From Terfezia claveryi (taxonomy: Eukaryota > Ascomycota > Pezizomycetes > Pezizales > Pezizaceae): DNA of 18,403 bases. Within the stretch, counting starts at the first letter, position 1. Each line of letters starts with the position of its first letter. A program made the position numbers and the translations under genes. The stretch spans positions 1-18,403 of the forward strand of contig WHUX01000580.1 of NCBI GenBank assembly GCA_015179025.1, given 5' to 3'. Below the pieces are notes generated by a model that ran no database searches, was not told the DNA's origin, and was given only the letters and a program-made list of their open reading frames with translations. Shown here piece by piece: positions 1-9,289 of this stretch.

Positions 1-958
1 CTCAGGGTGTCGTGTAACTAGATCTCGTACCTCCCGGAGATAGCCGAAAATATGATTCACTTGCACATGATGATCCGCTAGCCTGTGCAGTATGGTAGTC
101 CCCGGTGGTAATGTGATAGGGATGTAAGTCCTAGCTAAAGTCAGCCGCAAAGACGGATGCAGCCTGCATTCTGTACACCTAAAAACTTTTGTTTTCAGTA
201 TTTGTTCACCATTCTGGTAGTCCATATGAGTAGTCAATATAAAGTTGAAGTCGGGAAGGTATTTTATGTCCCCTCAATCACTTAGGATCATATTGCAGAT
301 TTCAGAAGCGCTCAGCCAGTGCGTGGTGGAAGCGGCTGTCTCACCATAAATCTTGGGCTATCACTATGAATCCAATCCCAAAGTGGTGACCTAGTGCTAT
401 GACGAGTCCGATGATTGAGGTGGGGATGTAACTTTTATTGAAAGGTTACTGAGCGAGTGGTATCGCTGGGTATTTGGAGGATGCAGCGGTGGTCTTATAG
501 TGCAGTGAAGCAGGGTGATGCGAGTGCAAGAGCGAGAAGAGCGTGTAAGTGTGTGAGCAGTGTATAGGATGTTCAATCCAGAGTAGACAGTCTTATTGAG
601 TCTATCTCGAAGCATATCAATACATGAGTGTCCTGAGAGCTCATATATGTACAGTAGAGACGAGATCAGGGTAAAACATTCAAGGAAGCAATCTAAGCTA
701 GCTAACTAAGGACCTCAGCTTGCTCCGCTGCAGGGTCGTAGAGGCCTGGACACAGGATGAGTAGTCTGGTTGGCAGAACTCTCTCATAGAGAGAAGATGA
801 GATGTCTCGAGACCTACCATAAAAAGCGCCTAGATTGTCATGAGACTTTGTGATATTAGTTCTTTGTAACACCTTGTTATATGGGCTTACGTTATCTGTC
901 AAGGGAAACGTTCTGTTCGGCCTAAACCCCAAGACCAGGGTACAGTCTCGTCTCTCTC
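1..958. other. No supported gene; unassigned spacer
   Basis: I see no convincing coding region here. The open frames are short and lack recognisable motifs. One copy of the dispersed motif AGTCTGGTTGGCA lies at 763-775. A stretch bounded by TG at 400 and CA at 678 has an AATAAA-like string on the minus strand and could be an old solo LTR, but no target duplication flanks it, so it is not called. Confidence 0.4.
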
Positions 959-982
959 GCACCTGTGGCATGCAGGGGTCAC

Positions 983-1031
983 ATAAGCTAAGAATGAGGG
1001 GATCATTGCGAATCCCCTATTCTTAGCTTAT
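983..1031. repeat. Tip hairpin of inverted-repeat element (left)
   Basis: This 49-nt imperfect palindrome opens with ATAAGCTAAGAAT and closes with ATTCTTAGCTTAT, with GGGGAT and ATCCCC-type inner pairing. The same hairpin recurs at 2383-2431 in the other arm, so each arm carries its own nested palindrome. Confidence 0.75.
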
Positions 1032-2382
1032 CTGCACTCCAGGGGATCCCAAATTTTCTAGCTAAGCTTGGCGTCAACCGTAGTCGCTTTTGAAAAATAT
1101 AGCAAAGAACAATGGGGTTTATGTACGTTTCTTACATATGTGCATATATGTATTCATACCAGCTCATACTGAATTTCCCACCACTATACTATTATAGATA
1201 CATCATTGAGATTTTTCGAAATCTCGCATCTTTGGTGAAGATAGAGAATAGAATCTAATAAGATCCAGCCTCTGCAGTGTCTTAAGCTGGCCGATTTAAG
1301 ACGCTATCGCATCCAGCCTCTGTAGCGTCTTAAGCTGGCTGATATAAGACGCTATCCATCCAGCCTCTGTAACGAGACTAGCCTCTGTCTTACTCTAAAC
1401 CTGAGCGGGCTTGGCTCTGAGCGGGCTTGGCATTGTGCTAGCTTGTTACTTGTAGTAAGCTTGGCATACACTAAATAAAATTACTAGATTGGGAAAACAG
1501 GAGGATTACTTAAATTGTAATATTGAAGTGGATAATCGATGTGATGTGATACGTGAGATATGAACAAATTACAAACAACTATCTATTTCATATTGTATTC
1601 CCATACATAGGGGTTCCTAAATCAAAAGTCAAATAGAATATTGGTAGTGAGTCTGAGTCTATTTAACAAAACTTACAGATAACCGGAATATAAACTCAAC
1701 TTGTAATAACAGCACCTATATTCTATGTAGACGAGACTATATTGCTGCTAGACTAGTCTGGTTGGCACAACCCCCCCGCAACCTACTATGATTGATAATA
1801 ATTGAATGTATAATGCTTATATCAAGTTTATATCTTGTAAATTATATTGGTTAGTTAAATATTATTATTATTACTTGTTTATGGTGCAGTAGATTGGGTT
1901 TTGAGTTCAAGTTCATTATAATTGGCATGTCAGAGGTTCGATTCATCCTTTCATTTTTTCATTTTGGTTTTTTTTAGACTTTATTTCACGACCAATGCCA
2001 GCCCGCACAATGCCAAGCCCGCTCGGTGCCAAGCCCACTCAGTGCCAAGCCCGCTCAGGTTTAGGGTAAGACAGAGGCTAGTCTCATTACAGAGGCTGGA
2101 TGGATAGCGTCTTAAATCGGCCAGCTTAAGACGCTGGATGCGATAGCTTAAGACGGCACACGTGACTTTATTACAGGCAGAATCTTATCAGATTCTATCT
2201 TCCATCTTCACCAAAGATGCGAGATTTTGAGAAGTCTCATATTACTATGTGAATATGTCATATACGCGCATGTGAACAAAACGTTCACAAACCCCATTGT
2301 TCTTTGCTCTATTTTTCCAAAGTACGGTTGACGCCAAGATGAGCTAGAAAATTTGGGGTGGGGGAATCCTTCGGAGTGCAGT

Positions 2383-2431
2383 ATAAGCTAAGAATAGGGG
2401 ATTCGCAATGATCCCCTCATTCTTAGCTTAT
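2383..2431. repeat. Tip hairpin of inverted-repeat element (right)
   Basis: This is the mirror partner of the 983-1031 hairpin: ATAAGCTAAGAAT pairs with ATTCTTAGCTTAT around a CGCAATGATC-type centre. It lies just inside the right tip of the element. Confidence 0.75.
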
Positions 2432-2544
2432 GTGACCCCTGCATGCCACAGGTGCTCTCTCGTGCCTCGGCCTAGCCCAAGGTATGCTGTGGTGCACCTG
2501 CATCAATATTTAAGGTGGGCGGCGGGGTAAAGATACTATAGTCT

Positions 2545-2549
2545 GGTTG
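2545..2549. repeat. 5-bp target-site duplication GGTTG (left copy)
   Basis: GGTTG directly precedes the outer edge of the left LTR, and the same five bases follow the other LTR at 9178-9182. Five base pairs is the usual copia target duplication. The insertion split a copy of the dispersed AGTCTGGTTG motif (2540-2549). Confidence 0.85.
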
Positions 2550-3001
2550 TTTAAGAGATAAAGGAGGGAGGTATAGGCAGCAGTGAGATCCAAAAGTCCA
2601 CTGAAGGATAATACGAATGAGCGAAGTGAGATTGTCACATAGAGAAGAGTATAGAGATGTATTGCAGCGAAGAGATGCATTGTGATGTGATTATGCTCAT
2701 CAATCCAACAGGAAATGAACGAGATATATATACATGAATGAACGTATATAAGAAAGTGAAGAAGAAGAAGGACATATGAGTAGCACGCAATGCCTGTGAA
2801 GGCCGAAGCACCTAATGCCTGTGAAGGCCGATGCTTGCCATATGATCTGCAGGCCAGAGCACGCAATGCCTGTGAAGGCCGAAGCACGCAATGCCTGAGA
2901 AGGACGTTGCTTGCCATAAGATCTGCAGGCCGAAGGTCGCTGTGTGTGGAATAGCAAGGCATGGGCGGAATGAATGAATGTACGGCATTCAATCACTAAC
3001 A
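2550..3001 (-). repeat. 3' LTR of copia element
   Basis: This 452-bp repeat matches 8726-9177 with nine substitutions. Read on the minus strand it starts TGTTAG and ends CTTAAA, so the inner end lacks the usual CA. A TATA-like TATATATA lies on the minus strand near 2724-2733. Near the 5' end are two copies of a module built from two GCAATGCCTG(T/A)GAAGG units plus a CTTGCCAT-ATGATCTGCAGGCC-like unit. Five of the nine LTR differences are transitions in which this copy has the A or T, four of them at CpG sites of the other LTR. Confidence 0.93.
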
Positions 3002-3015
3002 CCCCTCCTCAGCTC
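3002..3015 (-). other. Polypurine tract of copia element
   Basis: On the minus strand the run GAGCTGAGGAGGGG directly abuts the TG that begins the 3' LTR. This is where plus-strand DNA synthesis is primed in LTR elements. Confidence 0.8.
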
Positions 3016-4858
3016 ATACTTGCTAGACTCAAGCCCCTCCTATCTTCCTAAATGTACGCAATCAAGTCAACCTCATTAAAAAAACCTATAAAAAACCATG
3101 GATATGGAAAAAAAAAAATGTATAGGGAAAAGAGTGTTGAATTTGATTGTTTTTATCCTAGAACGAGATCTCTTAGCATAGAGAGTCGTGGTTGGGGAAA
3201 TGGTTTAGTGCATAAGTCAGCTAAATTATCGTGACTTGGAATATATAAGACTGTGAGCTTCCCAGACTCAACAAGGTCTCGCACATGGTGATAAGCCACG
3301 TCGATATGTTTGCTCTTGTCACTGATGCGAGGATTAGAGGTCAGATCAATAGAGCCATTGTTATCAGCACTCAGGGCGGCTTGTGCAGTAATTCTGAGCT
3401 CATTCAGAGCAGACTGAAGCTACACATGGTGCTTAGTGGTTATTGACAGAGCGATATATTCAGCTTCAACTATAGAAGTGGCGACACATCGCTGTTTGAT
3501 AGCCCGCCAGCAAATGGTGTTAGTTGCTATCTGGAAGATGTAGCCCGTGGTGGATTTTCGGTCGGATCGATCACCTGCATAATCTGCATCTGAGAAGCCA
3601 GCTAAATGAATAGCGTTTGAGGTATATGAAAGCTTGAGGTTGCGAGTGCCTTTGAGGTATCGCAAGACTTGCTTGAGTGCCCCCATATGTGCTGTTGTCG
3701 GCTTCGAAGAGAATTGAGAGAGTGCCGAGACCGTATATGCCAGATCAGGTCATGTGCCAATCACAAGGTACATTAGAGAGCCTATAATTTGCTGGTATAG
3801 AGAGACATCAGCAAGGTCATTGTCTCCTTCATCAGCCTTTACCAGCTTGTGGTGAGGATTGAGAGGAAGAACGACCGGGTTGCAAGAGTCCATCCCAAAT
3901 TTCACCAGTAATTGGTCTATATATGTGTGTTGCGACAAGGTCACCGAATCTTGACACTGCCATTCTATTTGAATTCCAAGCAGCCAGTTTAGAGGGCCCA
4001 TATCGCTGAGATCGAATTCTCTCTTTAGCGATTCCTTTAGCTCCTGTCTAAGTGGACTGGATCCAAATATAGTAATATCATCAACATAGATTGCGATAAT
4101 GATATTATGACCGGTATGTACTAAGACGCAAGGGTCAAAGTTGGTTGCTTTGTAGCCCAGCGGTATGAGGAAGCCAGTCAGCCTAGCATACCACTGCCTT
4201 GGACTTTGTTTTAGTCCATATATAGATCGTTTTAATAGAGCGCATGAGTTCGGTTGATCTTCAAAGAAACCTGGAGGAAGACGCATATAGACTTCTTCAT
4301 TAAGATAGCCATATAGGAATGCGCCCTTGATATCAAGCTGGTCTGGTTTTGGCCAGTTTGAGCATATTGATAGGGCAATGAGCAAGCGCAGTGAGTCATA
4401 TCTAACGACTGGAGCGAAAACCTCATCAAAATCCATACCGGGTTGCTGAGAATACCCTTGTGCTACTAACCTTGCCTTATACCGGCTAATATTGCCAGCA
4501 GCATCTCGCTTTATTTTGTATACCCATTTGGAACCGACAATATTGCGGTTAGAGGGTATAGGCACAATATCCCAGACGTTTTGGTCGGCTAAAGCTTGCA
4601 GCTCTGCTTGCATTGCCGCATACCATTTAGGGGCATCGGGCCCTTTAGAAGCTTGTAAGTAAGTTCTGGGTTCATTGGTAATGTTGGCGGCAAGCAAGGC
4701 TAGCTCATATGGGATTGCCTTGGGTAGCTGGGTAGGATCACTTGTTCGAGCTTCAGCATCTGTTGGCAAGTTTTCAGCAACTTCAGCATCGGTTGGCAAG
4801 TTTTCAGCAATAACAGCAATTTTAGCCTTTTTCCGTGGCCTAAGGTCATACCTCAAGC

Positions 4859-5526
4859 TTGGTAAGCTTGGTTGATTGCTTGCTGGTAAGCTCGCTGGTA
4901 AGCTTGCTGGTAAGCTTGCTGGTAAGCTTGCTGGTAAGCTTGCTTGATTGCTCGCTGGTAAGCTCGCTGGTAAGCTTGCTTGATTGCTTGCTGGTAAGCT
5001 CGCTGGTAAGCATGCTTGATTGCTTGCTGGTAAGCTCGCTGGTAAGCTTGCTTGATTGCTCGCTGGTAAGCTCGCTGGTAAGCTCGCTGGTAAGCTTGCT
5101 TGATTGCTTGCTGGTAAGCTCGCTGGTAAGCTTGCTTGATTGCTTGCTGGTAAGCTCCCTGGTAAGCTTGCTTGATTGCTCGCTGGTAAGCTCGCTGGTA
5201 AGCTTGCTTGATTGCTTGCTGGTAAGCTCGCTGGTAAGCTTGCTTGATTGCTTGCTGGTAAGCTCGCTGGTAAGCTTGCTTGATTGCTTGCTGGTAAGCT
5301 CGCTGGTAAGCTTGCTTGATTGCTCGCTGGTAAGCTCGCTGGTAAGCTTGCTTGATTGCTTGCTGGTAAGCTCGCTGGTAAGCTTGCTTGATTGCTTGCT
5401 GGTAAGCTCGCTGGTAAGCTTGCTTGATTGCTTGCTGGTAAGCTCGCTGGTAAGCTTGCTTGATTGCTCGCTGGTAAGCTCGCTGGTAAGCTTGCTTGAT
5501 TGCTTGCTGGTAAGCTCGCTGGTAAG
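4859..5526 (-). repeat. 36-bp minisatellite in pol (LPASLPASNQAS linker)
   Basis: About 17-18 tandem units encode LPASLPASNQAS with few variants (LPGS once, NQAC once, NQPS at the end, and some extra LPAS half-units). The period is a multiple of three, so copy number can change without shifting the frame. The array sits between the integrase C-terminal region and RT. All three minus-strand frames are free of stops across it, which explains the overlapping spurious ORFs on both strands. The product would be a flexible, low-complexity spacer. Confidence 0.92.
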
Positions 5527-6389
5527 AATGAGCAAAGAGCTGCTCTTATTGTCTTAATGTGCTTGTTTTTAAGCTGTATCCTATATATAGTAGTACTGTC
5601 CGTATAACCAACAAATATCGCACTTTCTGCCCGTGGGAGAAGCTTGCTGCCACTTGGTCTATTTTCTTCGTAGATGTGAGCAAAGCAATGCTGTCCAAAA
5701 GGGTGTAAATGACTAATTGATGGTTTTGCCTTATACAGGGCTTCATAGGGTGTTATCCCTTGGAGATGTGAATGTGGAAGGCGATTCTTCAAATAAACAG
5801 CGGTTGAGCATGCTTCCGCCCACAACCTCTTATCTGAGATATTGGTGAGCATGCCTCTGACCATTGTCTGTATTGTGCGGTTAAAGCGTTCCGCAACACC
5901 ATTCGATTCATGAGAATAAGGTGGTGTCCTTATATGGCGTATGCCTTGTTGTTTGAAGTAAGTATCAACCTTGATATATTCTCCACCGTTATCAGTTAAA
6001 ACAGCCAGAATAGTGGTATTGTACTGCCTTTGGATAAAGGTGATAAAATCAATAATTACTTGGTTTGCATCGGATTTGGCTATTAGATAGTGCATCCATG
6101 CCATGCGGGTAAAATCGTCTATAAACGTGATGTAATAGAGAGAGTTACCATAAGATGCGATAGGCTGCTTGCCACTTAGATCGCTATGTATGAGTTCAAA
6201 TGCCCTAGTAGAGCGAGCATGAGAAAGAGCGAATGGGGTATTATTAGTTGATTTTGACATAATACACGCATTGCATGCGAAGTTGGCGGGTGCCTTAGGT
6301 AAGAGCTCGCCATCAGCATATGCAGCTGGGTATATATTGGCTGCATGCCCAAATGCATTATGCCAATGAATATATGAAGAAGAGTTCAC

Positions 6390-7085
6390 AAGGTCGGTAT
6401 GAGCATTAGAGCTGCTCACAGAGCTTATATGAGGTTGCGAAGTAAGCGAAGAGCTTATAAGGCCGGTATGAGCATTAGAGCTCATAGGGCTTATATGAGG
6501 TTGCGAAGTAAGCGAAGAGCTCATAAGGCCGGTATGAGCATTAGAGCTGCTCGCAGGGCTTATATGAGATTGCGAAGTAAGCGAAGAGCTCATAAGGCCG
6601 GTATGAGCATTAGGATTGCTCACAGGGCTTATATGAGATTGCGAAGTAAGCGAAGAGCTCATAAGGCCGGTATGAGCATTAGAGCTCATAGGGCTTTGCG
6701 AAGTAAGCGAAGAGCTCATAGGGCTTATAAGAGGTTGCGAAGTAAGCGAAGAGCTCATAAGGCCGGTATGAGCATTAGGATTGCTCACAGGGCTTATATG
6801 AGATTGCGAAGTAAGCGAAGAGCTCATAAGGCCGGTATGAGCATTAGGATTGCTCACAGGGCTTATATGAGATTGCGAAGTAAGCGAAGAGCTCATAAGG
6901 CCGGTATGAGCATTAGGATTGCTCACAGGGCTTATATGAGATTGCGAAGTAAGCGAAGAGCTCATAAGGCCGGTATGAGCATTAGGATTGCTCACAGGGC
7001 TTATATGAGATTGCGAAGTAAGCGAAGAGCTCATAAGGCCGGTATGAGCATTAGAGCTCATAGGGCTTATATAAGCTTGCGAATT
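6390..7085 (-). repeat. 69-bp minisatellite in pol (NAHTGLMSSSLTSQ linker)
   Basis: About ten in-frame copies of a 23-residue unit centred on NAHTGLMSSSLTSQ lie between the protease remnant and the HHCC finger of the integrase. Variants include SNPN, SSN and SSSN starts, PHISP or SHISP ends, and a partly deleted unit near the middle. The plus strand is also open through the array, producing a spurious arginine-rich frame. The unit is rich in Ser, Thr and Asn and has no recognisable fold. Confidence 0.9.
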
Positions 7086-7360
7086 CGCAGTTTCTCGCAA
7101 CCAGGGAAGCTTGTCCCTAATGTCTGCAACTAAGATCGGAGTCTGAAGATCACTTTTATTGAACATATGAATAACATTATCCCTAGCGACCATAACAACC
7201 TTAAACTTAACGACATCCCAGGCAAACAGACTATGACTTAGAGTAGGCACATATAACACATCCTTTAAGAACAGACGGTTGATTGTGTTGTTGGGTAGAG
7301 AGGCATGTATTATCACAGTGCCTTTCCCCTCGACAGGAAGGAGGTTGTTACCCCCAACCT

Positions 7361-8680
7361 TCACAACTCCGTGATGCGGGTAGATGTGGTAGAAATGACC
7401 TGTGGGTTGGTCTGAATAGATTCAGAGACAAAACCGGAGGGATCGAGTTGTTGGGAGACAAGCGCTTGAGAAACTTGGGCTTCAGAAATGGAGGCTTGCG
7501 CAACTTGGGCAACAGCAGCTTGGGGCTGCGCTATTTGTTTCTTGCTAGCTTGGTCATGTTTTAGCTTCCGGCAATCTTGCCAGACATGACCTTTGAATCG
7601 ATGTCCGTGTCGTTTGCAGTAGGTACAAGACCGAGTGCCTGGATCTGCAGAGGCTTGCGAAGCTTGTGAAGCTTGCTGGGATTGAGATTTTGTGGCTTGT
7701 TGCTGGGATTGCGCAAATTTCTTCCTTCTAGCCTTATTCGGGCGACCGTTGGCTAGTAGCGCCGTGTTGGTCTGGTTTCCGCCATTGTAGCTAGAGAGTT
7801 GGTTATTGATCGCTAGACCTACTAGCCTCTCCTTCAAATCATCATACGAGAGATTTTCCTTAGTAGTCAGGTTATCTACCACATTAGGGTTGTGAGTGAC
7901 TAAGGAAGCGAGGAGGTATTCGCGCTTAGCTTCTTCAAGTTCTAGCAAAGTCCTATACACAGCCTTGAAGCTGCCAGGACGTGCATTCGAGGTCAATTGG
8001 TGCAACCGCATCCATCGAATCTCGAAAGTGTCAATGAACTGAGAAATTGATTGCGAGGTATCAAGTGTGGAAGCAAGCGAATTAAAGGCATGAATCTCAT
8101 GTACAAAGGACAGCGGGGTATCTTTGTAGTATGTTTTGCGAAGATAATGCCAGATCTTATTTGCAGACCTATGCCTACCAATCTGCAGCATGATTTTCTG
8201 CGAAACAACTTGAATAAGGAGCAGAAGAGATTCTGTCTCTATATGCTTATGATGTGTTATTTCGGCAGCTGTTGCTGTGAGCGGAGGAATATAGCCGTTG
8301 ACAACTACTTGTGTAGCTTCTAGAGCGTCAAAGATCATCAGCATCTGTTGTGACCAAAGATCATAGTTCTTTGCGCCTTCAAGAATTGCTAGCTTTTCTA
8401 GCTTAATACTAGACCTGAAGTCCCGATTGACAGGAATAGGTACTGCCGCTTGCGGTGCTTGTGCAGCAAGCGCTAAAGCCGGTTGGACTTGGGGTGGTGT
8501 AGCTTCAGGAGCTAGAGGTTGTGGTTGTGGAATAGCTAGAGGTTGTGGTTGTGGAATAGCTAGAGGTTGTGGTTGCGAGAGTACAACGGTTTCGAGGATT
8601 TCTTCTTCGCTATCAGGCAGATTTTGGTGAACTCTCGAACGGGTTCGTGGTTGCCTTGATGGTCCTGCTTCGGAAGACAT
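7361..8680 (-). CDS. gag: copia Gag polyprotein
   Basis: This 439-aa capsid/nucleocapsid protein would package element RNA in cytoplasmic particles. The start at 8680 has A at -3 and lies 34 nt inside the primer site. The N-terminus has three proline-glutamine repeats (QPQPLAIP) over about residues 35-60. The middle (about 90-290, from LEKLAILEGAKNYDLWSQQM) resembles the copia-type Gag/UBN2 domain. The C-terminal third has basic and Q/A/S-rich runs and a zinc knuckle near residues 352-370. The knuckle reads CTYC-KRHGH-RFKGH-VWQDC, which is a CX2CX4HX4C motif carrying five extra residues. The TGA stop at 7361-7363 overlaps the pol frame, which lies in the -1 register. LDPSG, close to the end, resembles a copia protease DSG active site with an inserted proline. 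If so, the protease is split between the two frames. Confidence 0.9.
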   Translation of the reverse strand: MSSEAGPSRQPRTRSRVHQNLPDSEEEILETVVLSQPQPLAIPQPQPLAIPQPQPLAPEATPPQVQPALALAAQAPQAAVPIPVNRDFRSSIKLEKLAILEGAKNYDLWSQQMLMIFDALEATQVVVNGYIPPLTATAAEITHHKHIETESLLLLIQVVSQKIMLQIGRHRSANKIWHYLRKTYYKDTPLSFVHEIHAFNSLASTLDTSQSISQFIDTFEIRWMRLHQLTSNARPGSFKAVYRTLLELEEAKREYLLASLVTHNPNVVDNLTTKENLSYDDLKERLVGLAINNQLSSYNGGNQTNTALLANGRPNKARRKKFAQSQQQATKSQSQQASQASQASADPGTRSCTYCKRHGHRFKGHVWQDCRKLKHDQASKKQIAQPQAAVAQVAQASISEAQVSQALVSQQLDPSGFVSESIQTNPQVISTTSTRITEL

Positions 8681-8713
8681 GTTGTGCTTGTTCGTAGAGA
8701 GTCAAAGCGTAGA

Positions 8714-8725
8714 GGGCTCAGAACC
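8714..8725 (-). other. Primer-binding site, half-tRNA type
   Basis: The bases next to the 5' LTR read GGTTCTGAGCCC on the minus strand, so the plus strand is GGGCTCAGAACC. This matches the anticodon stem-loop of eukaryotic initiator tRNA-Met (GGGCUCAUAACC) at 11 of 12 bases; the mismatch is the third anticodon base. Copia and Ty5 prime from this half-tRNA rather than from the tRNA 3' CCA end. The match fixes the inner LTR edge at 8726. A tRNA with a CAG anticodon is the alternative primer. Confidence 0.7.
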
Positions 8726-9177
8726 TTTAAGAGATAAAGGAGGGAGGTATAGGCAGCAGTGAGATCCAAAAGTCCACTGAAGGATAATACGAATGAGCGA
8801 AGTGAGATTGTCACGTAGAGAAGAGTATAGAGATGTATTGCAGCGAAGAGATGCGTTGTGATGTGATTATTCTCATCAATCCAACAGGAAACGAACGAGA
8901 TATATATACATGAATGAAGGTACATAAGAAAGTGAAGAAGAAGAAGGACATATGAGTAGCACGCAATGCCTGTGAAGGCCGAAGCACGTAATGCCTGTGA
9001 AGGCCGATGCTTGCCATATGATCTGCAGGCCAGAGCACGCAATGCCTGTGAAGGCCGAAGCACGCAATGCCTGAGAAGGCCGTTGCTTGCCATAAGATCT
9101 GCAGGCCGAAGGTCGCTGCGTGTGGAATAGCAAGGCATGGGCGGAATGAATGAATGTACGGCATTCAATCACTAACA
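8726..9177 (-). repeat. 5' LTR of copia element
   Basis: This 452-bp repeat matches 2550-3001 with nine substitutions and no length difference. On the minus strand it starts TGTTAG and ends CTTAAA, followed at once by the primer site. It carries the promoter for the element, including the same TATA-like run on the minus strand. GGTTG follows its outer edge at 9178-9182. Confidence 0.93.
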
Positions 9178-9182
9178 GGTTG
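9178..9182. repeat. 5-bp target-site duplication GGTTG (right copy)
   Basis: GGTTG follows the TG-terminal edge of the 5' LTR and matches 2545-2549 exactly. Confidence 0.85.
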
Positions 9183-9289
9183 CACTAATCCTCCAGGGTA
9201 AAGGAGGGTTTCTGTTTATTTGGTGCTGATCCTAAACACGCACGTCAAGGTAGTCAATCAGTCCTGCGTGGAATCAGAGGGTCATCACT

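Larger units (their letters stand above)
959..2455. mobile_element. Long-inverted-repeat (foldback-like) non-autonomous element
   Basis: Two arms, about 959-1475 and 1975-2455, are imperfect reverse complements of each other and enclose an AT-rich core of about 500 bp with no ORF. The tips share GCACCTGTGGCATGCAG. Both arms share further blocks in mirror order: the tip hairpin, a block containing GGCGTCAACCGTA, one containing AGCAAAGAACAATGGGGTTT, one containing CTCGCATCTTTGGTGAAGAT, then CAGCCTCTGT/TTAAGACGCTAT units and finally GAGCGGGCTTGGC units (about two on the left, three on the right). TCTCTC abuts both ends and may be a target duplication, but it is low complexity. The arms differ by many substitutions and small indels, so the element is not young. 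Without a transposase the superfamily cannot be assigned. Confidence 0.7.
3153..7421 (-). pseudogene. pol: copia pol: protease remnant, integrase, reverse transcriptase, RNase H (disrupted)
   Basis: This is a single frame open from 7421 to a TAA at 3153-3155, except for two nonsense codons. Numbering residues from 7364, KVGGNN and GKGTV mark the C-terminal part of the protease. A repeat linker follows (about 93-325), then the HHCC finger (WHNAFGH, CNAC; about 333-365). The integrase triad comes next: D near 395 (HSDLSG), D near 458 (TDNGGEY), E near 492 (VAERFN; 33 residues after the second D, slightly under the usual 35). A second repeat linker spans about 613-835. RT has KWVYKIK, YKARLVAQG, QLDIKGAFL, SIYGLKQ and IYVDD. 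TGA at 3750-3752 interrupts the GT-PDLAYT motif where arginine is normal. TAG at 3420-3422 falls in RNase H after VEAEYIALS, where tryptophan is expected. RNase H and the C-terminus (KSKHIDVAYHHVRD, then NLADLCTKPF) then continue in the same frame. The element had a full pol, but this copy should not make intact RT-RNase H. Confidence 0.93.
2550..9177 (-). mobile_element. Ty1/copia LTR retrotransposon, full length (6628 bp)
   Basis: The element is transcribed on the minus strand in the order 5' LTR (8726-9177), primer site (8714-8725), gag (8680-7361), pol (about 7421-3153), polypurine tract (3002-3015), 3' LTR (2550-3001). Integrase precedes reverse transcriptase, which is the diagnostic copia order. 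The LTRs are equal in length, about 98% identical (nine differences), and flanked by GGTTG on both sides, so this is one insertion that has not recombined. It is probably no longer autonomous: pol has nonsense codons at 3750-3752 and 3420-3422, and the protease region spans a frame change. The 5' LTR points away from the gene at 9655. Confidence 0.95.

Noticed and set aside
400..678. Possible solo LTR on the minus strand (TG...CA ends, AATAAA-like string).
   Set aside because: The flanks do not match as a target duplication and no second copy is in the window.
1880..1960. Possible tRNA gene or tRNA-derived SINE (TGGTGCAGTAGA and GGTTCGATTC resemble A and B boxes).
   Set aside because: The bases around the B-box-like string do not form a T-stem and no acceptor stem could be paired; most likely chance.
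2510..3002. Minus-strand frames of 100-160 aa, duplicated at 8560-9172.
   Set aside because: They are chance reading of LTR sequence; the duplication is explained by the LTR pair.
4859..5557. Plus-strand Leu/Ser/Val-rich 232-aa frame that looks like a membrane protein.
   Set aside because: Antisense shadow of the 36-bp pol repeat.
4859..7085. CRISPR-like arrays.
   Set aside because: The repeats are contiguous, lack unique spacers and encode protein in frame with pol.
6399..7133. Plus-strand arginine-rich frame of 244 aa.
   Set aside because: It is the antisense shadow of the 69-bp coding repeat in pol; a repeat with a period divisible by three keeps several frames open.
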